The position numbers and the translations under genes were made by a program. DNA of 64,000 nucleotides from Aurantibrevibacter litoralis (lineage in GTDB: Bacteria > Bacteroidota > Bacteroidia > Flavobacteriales > Flavobacteriaceae), in the NCBI RefSeq assembly GCF_034651555.1, contig NZ_JAYEEQ010000003.1:1-64000 (forward strand), in the 5' to 3' direction. The notes beneath the pieces are model-generated. The model did no database searches, had not been told where the DNA came from, and saw only the letters and a program-made list of their open reading frames with translations. Below, piece after piece: positions 41,500-50,889 of the stretch. Numbering within the stretch: position 1 is the stretch's first letter; each line of letters opens with the position of its first letter.

Positions 41500-43269
41500 T
41501 TAGGTTTGATGCTTAATTTTGTCGTATAATTTAGCGAGGGCTTTTAAAAGAGCTACAGGGCTGGTGAGGATTTCATAATGGTTTTGCCCAAACATTTGCG
41601 GTAGGTAATATTTGGCCTGCGCTTCTATCGCTAGGGCATACGAATGAATGTGCCTATGATTCAGTTCTCTTAAGGCTTGTTTTACATCATTTATCCCGTA
41701 AGATCCTTCGTATTTGTCGTAATCATTAGGCTTCCCGTCAGAGATAAGAATAACCCATTTGTTTTTGCTGTTTCTCTGGTCTAATAAAGTACCCGAATGA
41801 CGCAGTGCAGCACCAATACGGGTGTATCCTGCAGGCGAAACACCTCCAATGTGGTGCTTAGCGCGGTTCCAAGGGGCATCAAAATCTTTAAGAGTAATGT
41901 AGGTGCTGTAGTTTCTTGTTTTAGAAAAAAAGCAATTAATAGCAAAATCGACCTTAAATTCATTCAGGATTTCGCCAAAAAGAATGGAAACTTGCTTTTC
42001 AACATCTATTACTTTGTTGCCGGCAGCATATCCGTCGCTAGACAAACTCACGTCTAAGAGGATTAAAATTGATAAATCTTTTTCTTTTTTTCGTTTACTA
42101 AGGTAAATGTGTTCTGAAGGTGTATGTCCTGAACGAATATCCGTATACAACCCTGTTAGCGCATCTAGGTCGAACTCGGGACCTTCTGTTTGTCTGCGCT
42201 GCATTTGGTATTTATTATTTACCGAAGTTAGCATTTTTCGAAGCGCAGTGAGGGTCGATTTATGTTCGGAAAGGGTATTTTTTGTATAGGTAACGTCTGT
42301 GGTTTGTTGTTTTTGTGGGTACACCTTGCAAAAGGCAGGTTTGTATCTTCTTTTAGAAAAATCCCATTCATCATAGGTATAATGAGGTGCCGTCGTATTG
42401 GTTTCTATACTCTCGGCAATGGAGGTATTCTCTATAAAATCGGCCTGAAACACGGAGTGTACCGGATCATCAACTCGTACCGTATATTTCATTTGAAGTT
42501 CTTCTAATGCATTGGCATGGTCTTTAAGGTCGTCATCACCATCAAAGTCTCTCCAGCCACCTTCCCATTCCTCAGCGGTTTCCACTTTTTCAAAATTGTG
42601 AGTAAGCATATAATCTTCTTGTGCCTTTTTATCAATTTGAAGCGAATGTAACTCCTCAACCGCATTGGCTTTTAAAATGGTATTTATTTCGGTATCGATT
42701 GCTTTTTTTACATGGGCTGAAATTTGAGAAAGTTCTTTCTTTTGAGACTTATTGGGGTTGTCTTGCATCCATTTTCCATAAATGAACGAAAAGTCGGGCA
42801 TTTCTTTTTTTGAAGAAATTGATGCGAAGTATTGGTACAGATCGGCATGAATCTTCTCAGTTATCGGATAGTGTTGAAAAACCTCTGGTAAAATGTGGAC
42901 TGCGGATATTCTCGCGTTGTTTTGGGCGTCTTGCAGCTCGCATATTTGGCCGCTGGTGTGATTGTACCCTTTCTTTTTTTGAACGGATAGGTATACCACC
43001 CGAAACAAATAAAAGGAAAGATTTTGTTGGGTGGTTGGGAAAGCCGAAAAACGTTGGGGCAAGAAAAAATTAGTGTCTTTATATCCACCTTCACGCTCCG
43101 CTTCAAAGATGTTAATAGGTTCTCCGGAAATCGCTCTGGCGACAACGGTAAGCCTACTCTTAATATCATTCAGAAATACCGCGTGTTCTTGTGTTTGCTG
43201 CGCTTTTTTTCTACGCTTTTTTAAAAATTTGGCAAAGGTGCTGAAAATAAATTCATCCGGCTCAAACAT
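41500..43269 (-). CDS. norD: nitric oxide reductase activation protein NorD
   Basis: This 589-residue protein ends in a von Willebrand A domain with a MIDAS-like site, LILLDVSLSSDGYAAG, and the later NKWVILISDGKPNDYDKYEG strand. This is the NorD family, which works with the NorQ ATPase to activate NO reductase, probably by inserting or maturing its metal centre. It follows norQ by 7 bp. Confidence 0.9.
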   Translation of the reverse strand: MFEPDEFIFSTFAKFLKKRRKKAQQTQEHAVFLNDIKSRLTVVARAISGEPINIFEAEREGGYKDTNFFLPQRFSAFPTTQQNLSFYLFRVVYLSVQKKKGYNHTSGQICELQDAQNNARISAVHILPEVFQHYPITEKIHADLYQYFASISSKKEMPDFSFIYGKWMQDNPNKSQKKELSQISAHVKKAIDTEINTILKANAVEELHSLQIDKKAQEDYMLTHNFEKVETAEEWEGGWRDFDGDDDLKDHANALEELQMKYTVRVDDPVHSVFQADFIENTSIAESIETNTTAPHYTYDEWDFSKRRYKPAFCKVYPQKQQTTDVTYTKNTLSEHKSTLTALRKMLTSVNNKYQMQRRQTEGPEFDLDALTGLYTDIRSGHTPSEHIYLSKRKKEKDLSILILLDVSLSSDGYAAGNKVIDVEKQVSILFGEILNEFKVDFAINCFFSKTRNYSTYITLKDFDAPWNRAKHHIGGVSPAGYTRIGAALRHSGTLLDQRNSKNKWVILISDGKPNDYDKYEGSYGINDVKQALRELNHRHIHSYALAIEAQAKYYLPQMFGQNHYEILTSPVALLKALAKLYDKIKHQT

Positions 43270-43276
43270 AAATGGG

Positions 43277-44098
43277 TTATATCATTAGATTAGCAAGATC
43301 GGTTAAGGCTTCTATAATTTCGGCGTCGTCCGTGAGGGGCTCTATGACTGCCACACGCACCGATAGCCGTTTGGGGAGACCGGAGTGTATGAGTTTGGCC
43401 GCATCAACCAATAGACGTGTAGAAACGGTTTCAGTTAGCCCTAATTCTGTTAAGTTCCTTATTTTAGAGGCGATTTTTACCAAGCTTTTTGCCGTATTTT
43501 GATCTAGTCCCGTTTCCGCAACGAGAATCTGAATTTCTTCTTTGGGTTGCGGATGGTAAAATGATAATGCCATAAACCGTTGTCTTGTAGAAGGTTTCAA
43601 CTCTTTAAAACCTTTTTGATATCCTGGGTTAAAAGAAGCGACCATCATAAAATTAGGATGTGCCTTAACACTAATTCCTAATTTATCGATATACAATTCT
43701 TTCCTATGGTCCGTTAGCGAATGTATCGCTACCACCACATCGGGACGAGCCTCTGCGATTTCGTCCAAATAAATAATGGCTCCTTCTTTTACGGCCTTTG
43801 TCAGTGGGCCATCAATCCAAATTGTTTCGGCTCCTTTTATGAGATACCTACCAATTAAATCGGTAGATGAGGTTTCTTCATGGCAGGCTATGGTGATGAG
43901 TTTTTTTGATAACGTATGTGCCATATAATCTACAAATCGCGTTTTTCCTGTACCTGTGGGTCCTTTTAAAAGAAGTGGAATTTTATTGATGTAGGCATGT
44001 TTAAAAACCTCCACTTCGTTAGATATGGGCTTATAGAAAGGCATTTTTTTTGTTGAAATGGCAATGTCGTTTACTAATGTGTCTGCGGTATGATCCAT
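43277..44098 (-). CDS. norQ: MoxR-type AAA+ ATPase NorQ/NirQ
   Basis: This 273-residue AAA+ protein has Walker A GPTGTGKTRF, Walker B AIIYLDEIAEARPD and sensor region MMVASFNPGYQKGFKEL. It matches the CbbQ/NirQ/NorQ family. It pairs with norD and is downstream of norCB on the same strand, 340 bp away, with repeat remnants between. No FNR-type box is seen in that gap. Confidence 0.93.
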   Translation of the reverse strand: MDHTADTLVNDIAISTKKMPFYKPISNEVEVFKHAYINKIPLLLKGPTGTGKTRFVDYMAHTLSKKLITIACHEETSSTDLIGRYLIKGAETIWIDGPLTKAVKEGAIIYLDEIAEARPDVVVAIHSLTDHRKELYIDKLGISVKAHPNFMMVASFNPGYQKGFKELKPSTRQRFMALSFYHPQPKEEIQILVAETGLDQNTAKSLVKIASKIRNLTELGLTETVSTRLLVDAAKLIHSGLPKRLSVRVAVIEPLTDDAEIIEALTDLANLMI

Positions 44099-44132
44099 AG
44101 AAATTGTTTTTAATATTAATCGATAGAATTCT

Positions 44133-44176
44133 CTGGTGCCTGCCGCGGAGATAGTCAGTTTCAGGAAATTCTTTTT
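44133..44176. repeat. partial copy of the dispersed hairpin repeat
   Basis: CCTGCCGCGGAGATAGTCAG followed by TTTCAGGAAATTCTTTTTT matches the 3' end of repeat copies A-C. The 5' part is missing. Confidence 0.6.
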
Positions 44177-44281
44177 TGGGAGTACAATCGATTTAGTTTA
44201 TTCCCTTTTGATTTCTTTACGCTATACGTGATATTGAAATGCTCCAACGCTTGCCTGGCCGTATCATTCCCTTTCTTACCG

Positions 44282-44345
44282 GCATGCAGGCAGGCGCTGA
44301 AACTTTATGTTAAAGTTCCTTTTAAGACTTCTTGGGCGTATTCCG
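44282..44345. repeat. short dispersed repeat, related to 28770-28830
   Basis: Shares the pattern AAACTTTATGTTAAAGTTCC, then CTTCTTGGGCG, with 28770-28830. It lies in the 340-bp gap between norQ and norB. Confidence 0.5.
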
Positions 44346-44437
44346 AGGTCATTTCCGGTAATCCTAACTAGAACGGAGTTCTGCAAAATGCCCAACTTTA
44401 CATTAAAGAAACAAGTATTTTTTACCGAACTGTACGG

Positions 44438-45793
44438 TTATTCCAAAATGGGTTGTGACTCCGGTTGTACCCAAGCTTCATCATTGGGTTGTCCGTGCTT
44501 TATAAAGTCAATGATGTATAAAATAACACCCGTGGCAAATAGGGTAGCACAAATGAGTAACACCACAAAATGGATGCTGATTTCATTCTGAACCAACATA
44601 AAATCCATCTTTAATTTCCGCTCTAAATATACCTGTGCCACTCCGGCCACCCCAAAAGAGACGGTCATCCCAATCATCCCAATATTGGCGGTCCAGAAAG
44701 CGGCCTGTCCTCTAGCACCATCATAGAGTTTTCTTCCCGTTAGATTTGGAAGTGCATAACTAATAATTGCAAAAACGATCATGGCATAAGCACCCCAGAA
44801 GGCTAAGTGACCGTGCATGGCGGTAACTAATGTACCATGGGTATACAGGTTGGTTTGGGGTAGGGTATGGGCAAAACCAAGCAGACCTGCGCCTACAAAG
44901 GAAACTATTGCAGAGCCAAGTGTCCAGAATAGGGCTATCTTGTTAGGATGCTTTTTTTCCCCTTTTCGGTACATATTTACGGCAAAGAGTGCCATGGCCA
45001 TAAAGGCAAGAGGTTCTAATGCCGAGAATATACCGCCTACAATAAGCCATATTTTGTTAACCCCGATATAGTAATAATGGTGACCGGTACCTAATACACC
45101 CGATAAAAAAGTAAGACCCACAATAACATAAAGCCATTTTTCTATTACCTCTCTATCCACACCGGTTAGTTTTATGAGAAGAAAAGAAAGAATACCGCCC
45201 ATAATTAATTCCCAAACGCCTTCTACCCAAAGATGCACAACCCACCATCGAAAAAAAGAATCGGTAACCTGACTATCAAAGGGCAGCATCCCGGGTAAAT
45301 ACAACAAGGCAGCAAATAGAAGCCCCATGGAAAGAACTAAGGCAGTAGTGGTTTTTCGTTTTCCTTTAAAAAGGGTGAGCAGAATTAAAGCCAGAAATAG
45401 CAACACATTGATGACGACCAAAAAGTCCAAAGATCTTGGAATTTCCAAAAATTTACGGCCTTCCCACCAGTTAAAATGGTAGCCAATAATGGCGGTAACC
45501 CCAACCAATGCCAAAGAAATAAGTTGTACATACGCCAATTTAACGCTTACCAGTTCGCGTTGGGCTTCTTCCGGAATGATGTAATATGCAGCACCCATAA
45601 AACCAGACAATAGCCATACCACCAATAAGTTCGTATGCACGGCTCTTGCCGTATTAAAAGGGATGAAATCGTGGAGTCCGTCCATGCCGATGCGCGCAAA
45701 TCCCATAATAAACCCATAGGTTATTTGTAGTACGAGAAGGAGCATGGAAAGTGCAAAGAACCAATAGGCTACTTTTTGAGATTGATATTTCAT
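44438..45793 (-). CDS. norB: nitric oxide reductase subunit B
   Basis: This 451-residue membrane protein has 12 predicted transmembrane helices and NorB motifs: TARAVHTNLLVVWLLSG, then VHLWVEGVWELIMGG with the His and Glu of the Fe-B site, then GTGHHYYYIG. There is no quinol-oxidising N-terminal extension, so it is cNor type using NorC. It reduces 2 NO to N2O. NorC is 23 bp upstream. Confidence 0.94.
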   Translation of the reverse strand: MKYQSQKVAYWFFALSMLLLVLQITYGFIMGFARIGMDGLHDFIPFNTARAVHTNLLVVWLLSGFMGAAYYIIPEEAQRELVSVKLAYVQLISLALVGVTAIIGYHFNWWEGRKFLEIPRSLDFLVVINVLLFLALILLTLFKGKRKTTTALVLSMGLLFAALLYLPGMLPFDSQVTDSFFRWWVVHLWVEGVWELIMGGILSFLLIKLTGVDREVIEKWLYVIVGLTFLSGVLGTGHHYYYIGVNKIWLIVGGIFSALEPLAFMAMALFAVNMYRKGEKKHPNKIALFWTLGSAIVSFVGAGLLGFAHTLPQTNLYTHGTLVTAMHGHLAFWGAYAMIVFAIISYALPNLTGRKLYDGARGQAAFWTANIGMIGMTVSFGVAGVAQVYLERKLKMDFMLVQNEISIHFVVLLICATLFATGVILYIIDFIKHGQPNDEAWVQPESQPILE

Positions 45794-45816
45794 AATAAGT
45801 TGTATTAATTGATTTG

Positions 45817-46272
45817 TTATTCGTTTGATGTAGAAAGAGGATTTTCACCCTTGGCTAAGGGCGATACAACACGGTCAAAACCATTAAGGTCTATTCCTTC
45901 AATCCATTTAAAAAAGGCGATTACATCTGCGGATTCGTCTTCAGACATGCCATAGGCGACCATTTTTCTGCCGTTGGGAGCCCATGGCACGGGGCTCATG
46001 AGTACGGCTTTAACGTATCCCGGACCGCGCCGTTCTAATACTTTTGTCAGCTCCGGGGCATAATAACCACCTTCACCAAGTATTGTATGGCACCCCATGC
46101 AATTATTGGCTTCCCATAGGTGTTTTCCTCGAATAACCTGTTCGGTAATACCTTCATGGTTGGTCTGGTCTTGTTCTTTACTGAAAGAGAAGATCGTTAA
46201 CCCAATAAAGGCTAAAAAAGTGACGAGTGTACCCCCAAGGAAAAAGGCTCGTGCTTGTTTTTTTGATAGCAT
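45817..46272 (-). CDS. norC: nitric oxide reductase cytochrome c subunit
   Basis: This 151-residue protein has an N-terminal membrane anchor and one c-type haem motif, NNCMGCHTILGEGGYYAPEL, characteristic of NorC. The axial Met is probably in VAYGMSEDE. It passes electrons to NorB. Preceded by an FNR-type promoter 43 nt or more upstream. Confidence 0.94.
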   Translation of the reverse strand: MLSKKQARAFFLGGTLVTFLAFIGLTIFSFSKEQDQTNHEGITEQVIRGKHLWEANNCMGCHTILGEGGYYAPELTKVLERRGPGYVKAVLMSPVPWAPNGRKMVAYGMSEDESADVIAFFKWIEGIDLNGFDRVVSPLAKGENPLSTSNE

Positions 46273-46314
46273 ACGAATTATAATTAAGGATTAAAAGATG
46301 TTTTTATATTTTAA

Positions 46315-46357
46315 TAAAATTAAATATTGATGAGCATATTTAAAATGATATTTATCA
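46315..46357 (-). promoter_or_regulatory. FNR-type box and -7 element of norCB
   Basis: TGATATTTATCA (46346-46357) is centred 29.5 nt from the first base of TAATTTTA on the minus strand (46322 down to 46315, one mismatch). The inferred start near 46311 leaves a 39-nt leader. Confidence 0.75.
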
Positions 46358-46378
46358 TGAAACTGTATCACTAAATTT

Positions 46379-46595
46379 CAATCTAAAGATTCACCGACCC
46401 TTGGGTCGGGGTTTCCTATTTATCGCTCCTTTGGCGAGGTCGGAACTGCCTTTTTACAGTTCCGGGAGAGGTAAAATACAAAATTTCGGTTTTTGGCTCA
46501 AAGGCCAAAATGAAACTGGCGAAACCCGTACTGAGCGCAGTAGAAGTATACCCTGGGGCTTGCCTCGGGGATACTCAGTTTCAAGAAATTTTTTA
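46379..46595. repeat. dispersed hairpin repeat, copy C
   Basis: It begins CAATCTAAAGATTC, 21 nt beyond the norCB FNR-type box, and ends TTTCAAGAAATTTTTTAT. It has the perfect palindrome CCGACCCTTGGGTCGG and the hairpin GGAACTG/CAGTTCC. It fills most of the gap between norC and nosY. Confidence 0.8.
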
Positions 46596-46655
46596 TCGAA
46601 TGCGTACGATTTTGAAGATCCAAAACCAGCGTTTAGATCTCTTTATAGGGGGCGT

Positions 46656-47438
46656 TTAGAAATCTTTTTTCCTAGCTTTTCGCACAAAAGCCCAAACAGG
46701 AACTATAGTCCATAATACCAGCATAAAAAGAGACACTAAAAGCCCCGAAGTGGTTCCAAAAAATTGTTTGAAAACAGCACCGGTATACCCCAATAGGGCA
46801 GAGATATCTAACTTTAAAAGAATAAGGGTTCGGGCAAGATCTATAGGATTTAGCACAATGGCCAACAAGGAAAATTTATCTAAAGGATAGGCTTCAAAAA
46901 CCATGAGCGACATTAAGAAAAGGCCGTCATAAATTACCGCCATAAAAAGCCATGCTAAAACGGCATACCCAAACCCTTTTATTCTATTTTCATTAGCCAG
47001 TGCAATGTTAAAAGAAATGGCTGTAAAAATAAAGGTTAGGAATGCCCCAATACCTAACAGTAATGAAAAATGAAATATAGCATTACTTTCAAAAAGCCCA
47101 TAGAGAACAAACGGTATACCAAGCCCTAGTACCAGACTTAGCGTTAATGAGCCTGCTACTCCTAAAAATTGACCCAAAAAAATAGTAGATCGTTTTATAG
47201 GTAGCGCCAAGAGAAGTTCTGTGAATTCCTTAGAGTTATAAAAGTACATGACCCCAAAGATGGTTCCAATAAGAGGCACTAAAACGATAATGATGTTCAT
47301 TAGGGTAATTACGGCTTTTGAAAGATCATTGTTTAGGAACAATAACACCAAGCCCATAGCGAGATAGAACAGAAAGTATACGTAGCTCCACCGGCTTCGA
47401 ATAAGGTCGTAAAAACTGTATTTTAGTATTTTAAACAT
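46656..47438 (-). CDS. nosY: ABC transporter permease NosY
   Basis: This 260-residue protein has six transmembrane segments and the ABC-2 family pattern (MYFYNSKEFTELLLALPIKRSTIFLGQFLGV). NosY is the membrane part of NosDFY, which feeds copper and/or sulfur to the CuZ site of NosZ. It is the last gene of the nos operon, overlapping nosF by 8 nt. Confidence 0.93.
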   Translation of the reverse strand: MFKILKYSFYDLIRSRWSYVYFLFYLAMGLVLLFLNNDLSKAVITLMNIIIVLVPLIGTIFGVMYFYNSKEFTELLLALPIKRSTIFLGQFLGVAGSLTLSLVLGLGIPFVLYGLFESNAIFHFSLLLGIGAFLTFIFTAISFNIALANENRIKGFGYAVLAWLFMAVIYDGLFLMSLMVFEAYPLDKFSLLAIVLNPIDLARTLILLKLDISALLGYTGAVFKQFFGTTSGLLVSLFMLVLWTIVPVWAFVRKARKKDF

Positions 47439-48141
47439 GAGTATTGAGAGTGGCTATGGTTGCAATGGCATGTTCCACATTGTTTTGTGCTGTATGCGCT
47501 TTTAGTTGGGCTAAACTGCCTTTAAAATAAATTTTGCCTTCTAAGAGGTAAATAATTTCATCGGCCATATCTTCTACAAATTGCATAATATGGGAGGTAA
47601 TCAAAATTGTTTTCCCTTTTTGCTTTTCTTCGTTAATAAGCGTTTTCAGTCCGATAACTGCAAGCGGATCTAGTCCGCTGGTAGGTTCATCGAGTACAAT
47701 CAGAGGGCAATTGAACATAAAGGTTAGTACTAAATTTACCTTTTGCTTGGTACCACCGGAAAGTGTCGCCAGTTTTTTTTCCAAAAAAGGCTCCAACCCA
47801 AAAAGTGAAATGAGTTTAGCATCGTTACTAGAATTTTGACGTAGATCTTTTATCATCCCGATAAGTTCGTTTACTTTTAAATTTCCCGGAAAATTCGCAA
47901 TTTGGGGCAAATAGGCAATTTCTTCTCGGTATTTCCATTGGTTTTTTACGGATTGACCCATCACAGAAATGCGACCTTTGTTTGGAATCACCATCCCTAA
48001 AAGTGTTTTAATTAAGGTGGTTTTTCCTGAACCATTCGGGCCTAAAATGGCAAAAATGCCGCCATCTACCACTTCGAGATCCAGACCGGATAATACCTCG
48101 TTCTTTCCAAATTTCTTTTGTAATGCGGTTATATGTATCAT
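47431..48141 (-). CDS. nosF: ABC transporter ATP-binding protein NosF
   Basis: This 236-residue ATPase has Walker A LGPNGSGKTTLIKTLLG, the signature LSGGTKQKVNL, Walker B PLIVLDEPTSGLDP and the switch His in LITSH. It powers NosDFY. It overlaps nosD by 4 nt and nosY by 8 nt. Confidence 0.95.
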   Translation of the reverse strand: MIHITALQKKFGKNEVLSGLDLEVVDGGIFAILGPNGSGKTTLIKTLLGMVIPNKGRISVMGQSVKNQWKYREEIAYLPQIANFPGNLKVNELIGMIKDLRQNSSNDAKLISLFGLEPFLEKKLATLSGGTKQKVNLVLTFMFNCPLIVLDEPTSGLDPLAVIGLKTLINEEKQKGKTILITSHIMQFVEDMADEIIYLLEGKIYFKGSLAQLKAHTAQNNVEHAIATIATLNTHV

Positions 48142-49376
48142 GGTATTTTTTGCATTTGTGGGCTGGCGTCCATAAGATCATCCGGGGTAAAAATGGGTGA
48201 AACTTTTTCGGAAAAATCAATGATATCCATAAAAAGGCTTCGAAGCAGTATAATGGTCTCCGGTGTTCTATTTACGATATAGGAAAATAACTTTACCGGC
48301 CGGTAGGGTACATCGCCAACGCCATTTTTATCTAAATCATAGCCGGTGTAATTGCTCCAAAAGTTACCATGAAACACATTGTCGTTGATATTGCTGTTAT
48401 ACGACAGGTCGAAGGAATTGTAAAGAAAATTGTTGCCGCTAAAGGTGTTGGCATAGCACGCCCCTCTTACTTTAATACCCCAGCCGTTTTTAGAAAAATC
48501 ATTGTTTTTGAAATTGATCCGATTTGACCCCTCCAAATTGATACCTATAGAGTTTTCCGAAAACACATTGTGGCTTATGTCTGCATCATTAATTTCCTTT
48601 AAGAGTAATCCAAAGGAGGCAGTACCCCAATTTTTTTTAAAGGTATTGCGCAACATGCTAATGTTTTTAGAAAACATTACGGCCACGCCGGCACCATTGC
48701 TTTCAAAGGTATTGTCCTGGTACACATTGTCATTAGAAAACATAAAATGCAGACCATATCTAAGATTGTTATAACTTTTATTGTTGTTGATGGTAATTTG
48801 GCTGGCAAATTCCAGATAGATGCCATCCCGTACTTTGGCTATACTATTATTGGATATTTTGATGTCTTCCGAATACCAAAGATGGATGCCGTTGCCAGAA
48901 TTATATTCGTTCTCCGCATTGCCCACAATCTGATTATTAATAATATCTCCTTGACTCGATTTTTCGATAAAAATGCCGAAAAATAACTTTTCAAAAGTGT
49001 TATTTCGGATGCTGAAATGGGCACTTTTCACCACGCGAATGGCAGCATAATCTGTGGTGTAACTACGACCCACATTTACTATATGAAATCCGTCAACGGT
49101 TACATAGTCTGCGTAAACGGAGATAATTTCCCCTTGACCATCGCCGTCAATAATGGGGCGGTCTTCCCCGATAAGGAATAGCGGTTTTGTAAGCTGTATA
49201 TTATATTCGGTATAGTTGCCTTTTTTTATAATTAGCGTATCGTAGTCTGAAGCTGCAGCAATTCCATCTTTAATAGTTCTAAGTTCGCAACTACTGCAAA
49301 TTATCAGCGTTTTTGCCCATAATGAGCTAGAACCACATCCAATAAAGATTCCTATAAAAATGAGTATAAATCGCAT
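48138..49376 (-). CDS. nosD: periplasmic NosD, right-handed beta-helix protein
   Basis: This 412-residue protein has a Sec signal peptide (LIFIGIFIGCGSSSLWA) and parallel beta-helix repeats (NNQIVGNAENEYNSGNGIHL, DNTFESNGAGVAVM, NTFKKN). NosD is the periplasmic component that works with NosFY in CuZ maturation. Its ATG overlaps the cupin gene's stop by 1 nt. Confidence 0.93.
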   Translation of the reverse strand: MRFILIFIGIFIGCGSSSLWAKTLIICSSCELRTIKDGIAAASDYDTLIIKKGNYTEYNIQLTKPLFLIGEDRPIIDGDGQGEIISVYADYVTVDGFHIVNVGRSYTTDYAAIRVVKSAHFSIRNNTFEKLFFGIFIEKSSQGDIINNQIVGNAENEYNSGNGIHLWYSEDIKISNNSIAKVRDGIYLEFASQITINNNKSYNNLRYGLHFMFSNDNVYQDNTFESNGAGVAVMFSKNISMLRNTFKKNWGTASFGLLLKEINDADISHNVFSENSIGINLEGSNRINFKNNDFSKNGWGIKVRGACYANTFSGNNFLYNSFDLSYNSNINDNVFHGNFWSNYTGYDLDKNGVGDVPYRPVKLFSYIVNRTPETIILLRSLFMDIIDFSEKVSPIFTPDDLMDASPQMQKIP

Positions 49377-49669
49377 TACCGAATGATTATAAATTTGGAA
49401 TTTTCCTTGGCTTGCACCCAGTGAATGACAGCCTTTGGAAAATTAAAAAGGTCTTGTTCTTCCAGATGAAATACGTGCCCATTACAATGAAAGGCTATGG
49501 CACCATCTAATACCAGCAATTGTGCATCTTTGGGCGATGTATGCTCCGGGAAAATGGTGTTTTTTTCCAAGCTGATGCTTATAATTTCGAAAGTGTCTGT
49601 TTTTGTCAGCACATCCACTTTTAGTTTGTTGTAGAGCTGTTGGCTTATCTGTTTATTTATTGTATACAT
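49376..49669 (-). CDS. cupin-like protein inside the nos operon
   Basis: This 97-residue protein has a single small beta-barrel pattern: FPEHTSPKDAQLLVLDGAIAFHCNG followed by HVFHLEEQDLFNFPKAVIHWVQA, which matches the two cupin motifs with His residues that could bind a metal. No signal peptide, so it is cytoplasmic. It overlaps nosL by 17 nt. It is not a standard nos gene; a role in copper or redox sensing is a guess from position. Confidence 0.75.
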   Translation of the reverse strand: MYTINKQISQQLYNKLKVDVLTKTDTFEIISISLEKNTIFPEHTSPKDAQLLVLDGAIAFHCNGHVFHLEEQDLFNFPKAVIHWVQAKENSKFIIIR

Positions 49670-50105
49670 TGGTTGTCTTAAAATGAGTTAATAGCGCGGG
49701 CCAACTATATACTGTGCCTGTATGACCTTCTTGCGCAAATGCCGCTTCTTCATGCGTGGAAAATGCGGTGAGGAACGCCCCCATAGGGCTAGGGATACCG
49801 GGACTAATAAGATAGGTAGCCTTAGTAGCATCTATGAGTTCGCTCGGAGTATTGTAATCGTTTACCAGATACAGGGCTATTTGTGCAGTTTCTAGTTCGT
49901 TTAGATAATGAAGCATACATTCCGTGGCATCAAATTTATAAGCCTTCCCTTTTTTTGTTACTATTTGTGCTGCATGTTGGCGATCTACAATAGTCATACT
50001 GCAAAATCGACAACCATCAGTGCCATAATTTATAGGCTCAGGATCTACTTTGCAGCCAATAAGTAATAGTGCCGAAAAAAATAAGAATACCTGTTCCTTT
50101 TTCAT
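49653..50105 (-). CDS. nosL: copper-binding lipoprotein NosL
   Basis: This 150-residue protein has a lipoprotein signal with the lipobox LLIGC and the NosL motif GCRFCSMTIVD, followed by YKFDATECMLHYL. NosL binds Cu(I) and delivers copper to the nitrous oxide reductase pathway. It follows the membrane protein at 50109 by 3 nt and overlaps the cupin gene. Confidence 0.93.
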   Translation of the reverse strand: MKKEQVFLFFSALLLIGCKVDPEPINYGTDGCRFCSMTIVDRQHAAQIVTKKGKAYKFDATECMLHYLNELETAQIALYLVNDYNTPSELIDATKATYLISPGIPSPMGAFLTAFSTHEEAAFAQEGHTGTVYSWPALLTHFKTTNVYNK

Positions 50106-50108
50106 TGC

Positions 50109-50759
50109 TTAAGCATTTGCAATTTCGCCTATAGCGGGTGAATTTTGGGTACGATGCTTTTTCCATCCCATAAAAAAGGCGGTCAGCGTCATCATCATGC
50201 CTACAAACATCATCCAAGCCCCTGTGCTAGGCAAAGAAGTGACATCAAAATTTAACATTTTCTCGTGACCAAACAATGGCGGTTTGTAGGTAAGGGGAGT
50301 GCCATCGGGATAGGTAAGTTTCATAATGGCTTTTGGGTCTAAGTTGGTTCCATAATCTATTAACCACGCATTAAAATCGTACATACCCATAATCCCCAAA
50401 ACGGACATGACCAGAAACCAAACCAAATACCAAGAATATCCTACTTTGTTAAAAAAACCAAGAACACCAATCGTAATTCCTAAAATAACCATGCTTCCAA
50501 CGACCAAAGGAAAAATTTGAAATTCCCACATTTCTTCAGGTTTGGGAATGGTTTTCATGCCAATATAATGGTTTAAACCATCGATATTTTGGATATCGAA
50601 TTCCTGAACTCCTTTTATCCCGTTAATATGAATATTCATCCCTAGAGGTTCCGGGTATTGGGGTGCCCCTAACATAATGTTCCATAACGGAAAGGCAAAT
50701 AATCCCAATAAACACAGAGAACCAAGAATCATTAATAGACTTGCATTTTTCATATTCAT
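50109..50759 (-). CDS. nos-operon membrane protein of unknown function
   Basis: This 216-residue protein (start ATG 50759, MNMKNASLLMI; an ATG at 50753 is equally possible) has about four transmembrane segments and a large periplasmic loop with GMNIHINGIKGV and IDGLNHYIGMK. It lies between nosZ and nosL. Similar proteins are found in nos clusters of Bacteroidota, from memory. It could be an electron-transfer or copper-handling partner, but no cofactor motif is visible. Confidence 0.75.
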   Translation of the reverse strand: MNMKNASLLMILGSLCLLGLFAFPLWNIMLGAPQYPEPLGMNIHINGIKGVQEFDIQNIDGLNHYIGMKTIPKPEEMWEFQIFPLVVGSMVILGITIGVLGFFNKVGYSWYLVWFLVMSVLGIMGMYDFNAWLIDYGTNLDPKAIMKLTYPDGTPLTYKPPLFGHEKMLNFDVTSLPSTGAWMMFVGMMMTLTAFFMGWKKHRTQNSPAIGEIANA

Positions 50760-50889
50760 TTTTTGAAATTCAGAATTGATCAAATTTTACAACGATTGAG
50801 TATGGCGTTCATTCCCGTTAAAAAAGCGGGGCGCTTGTCCAATACGACCCGCTTTTTATTAAAAAAAAGAAAAGAATTTTTAAAGTAAA

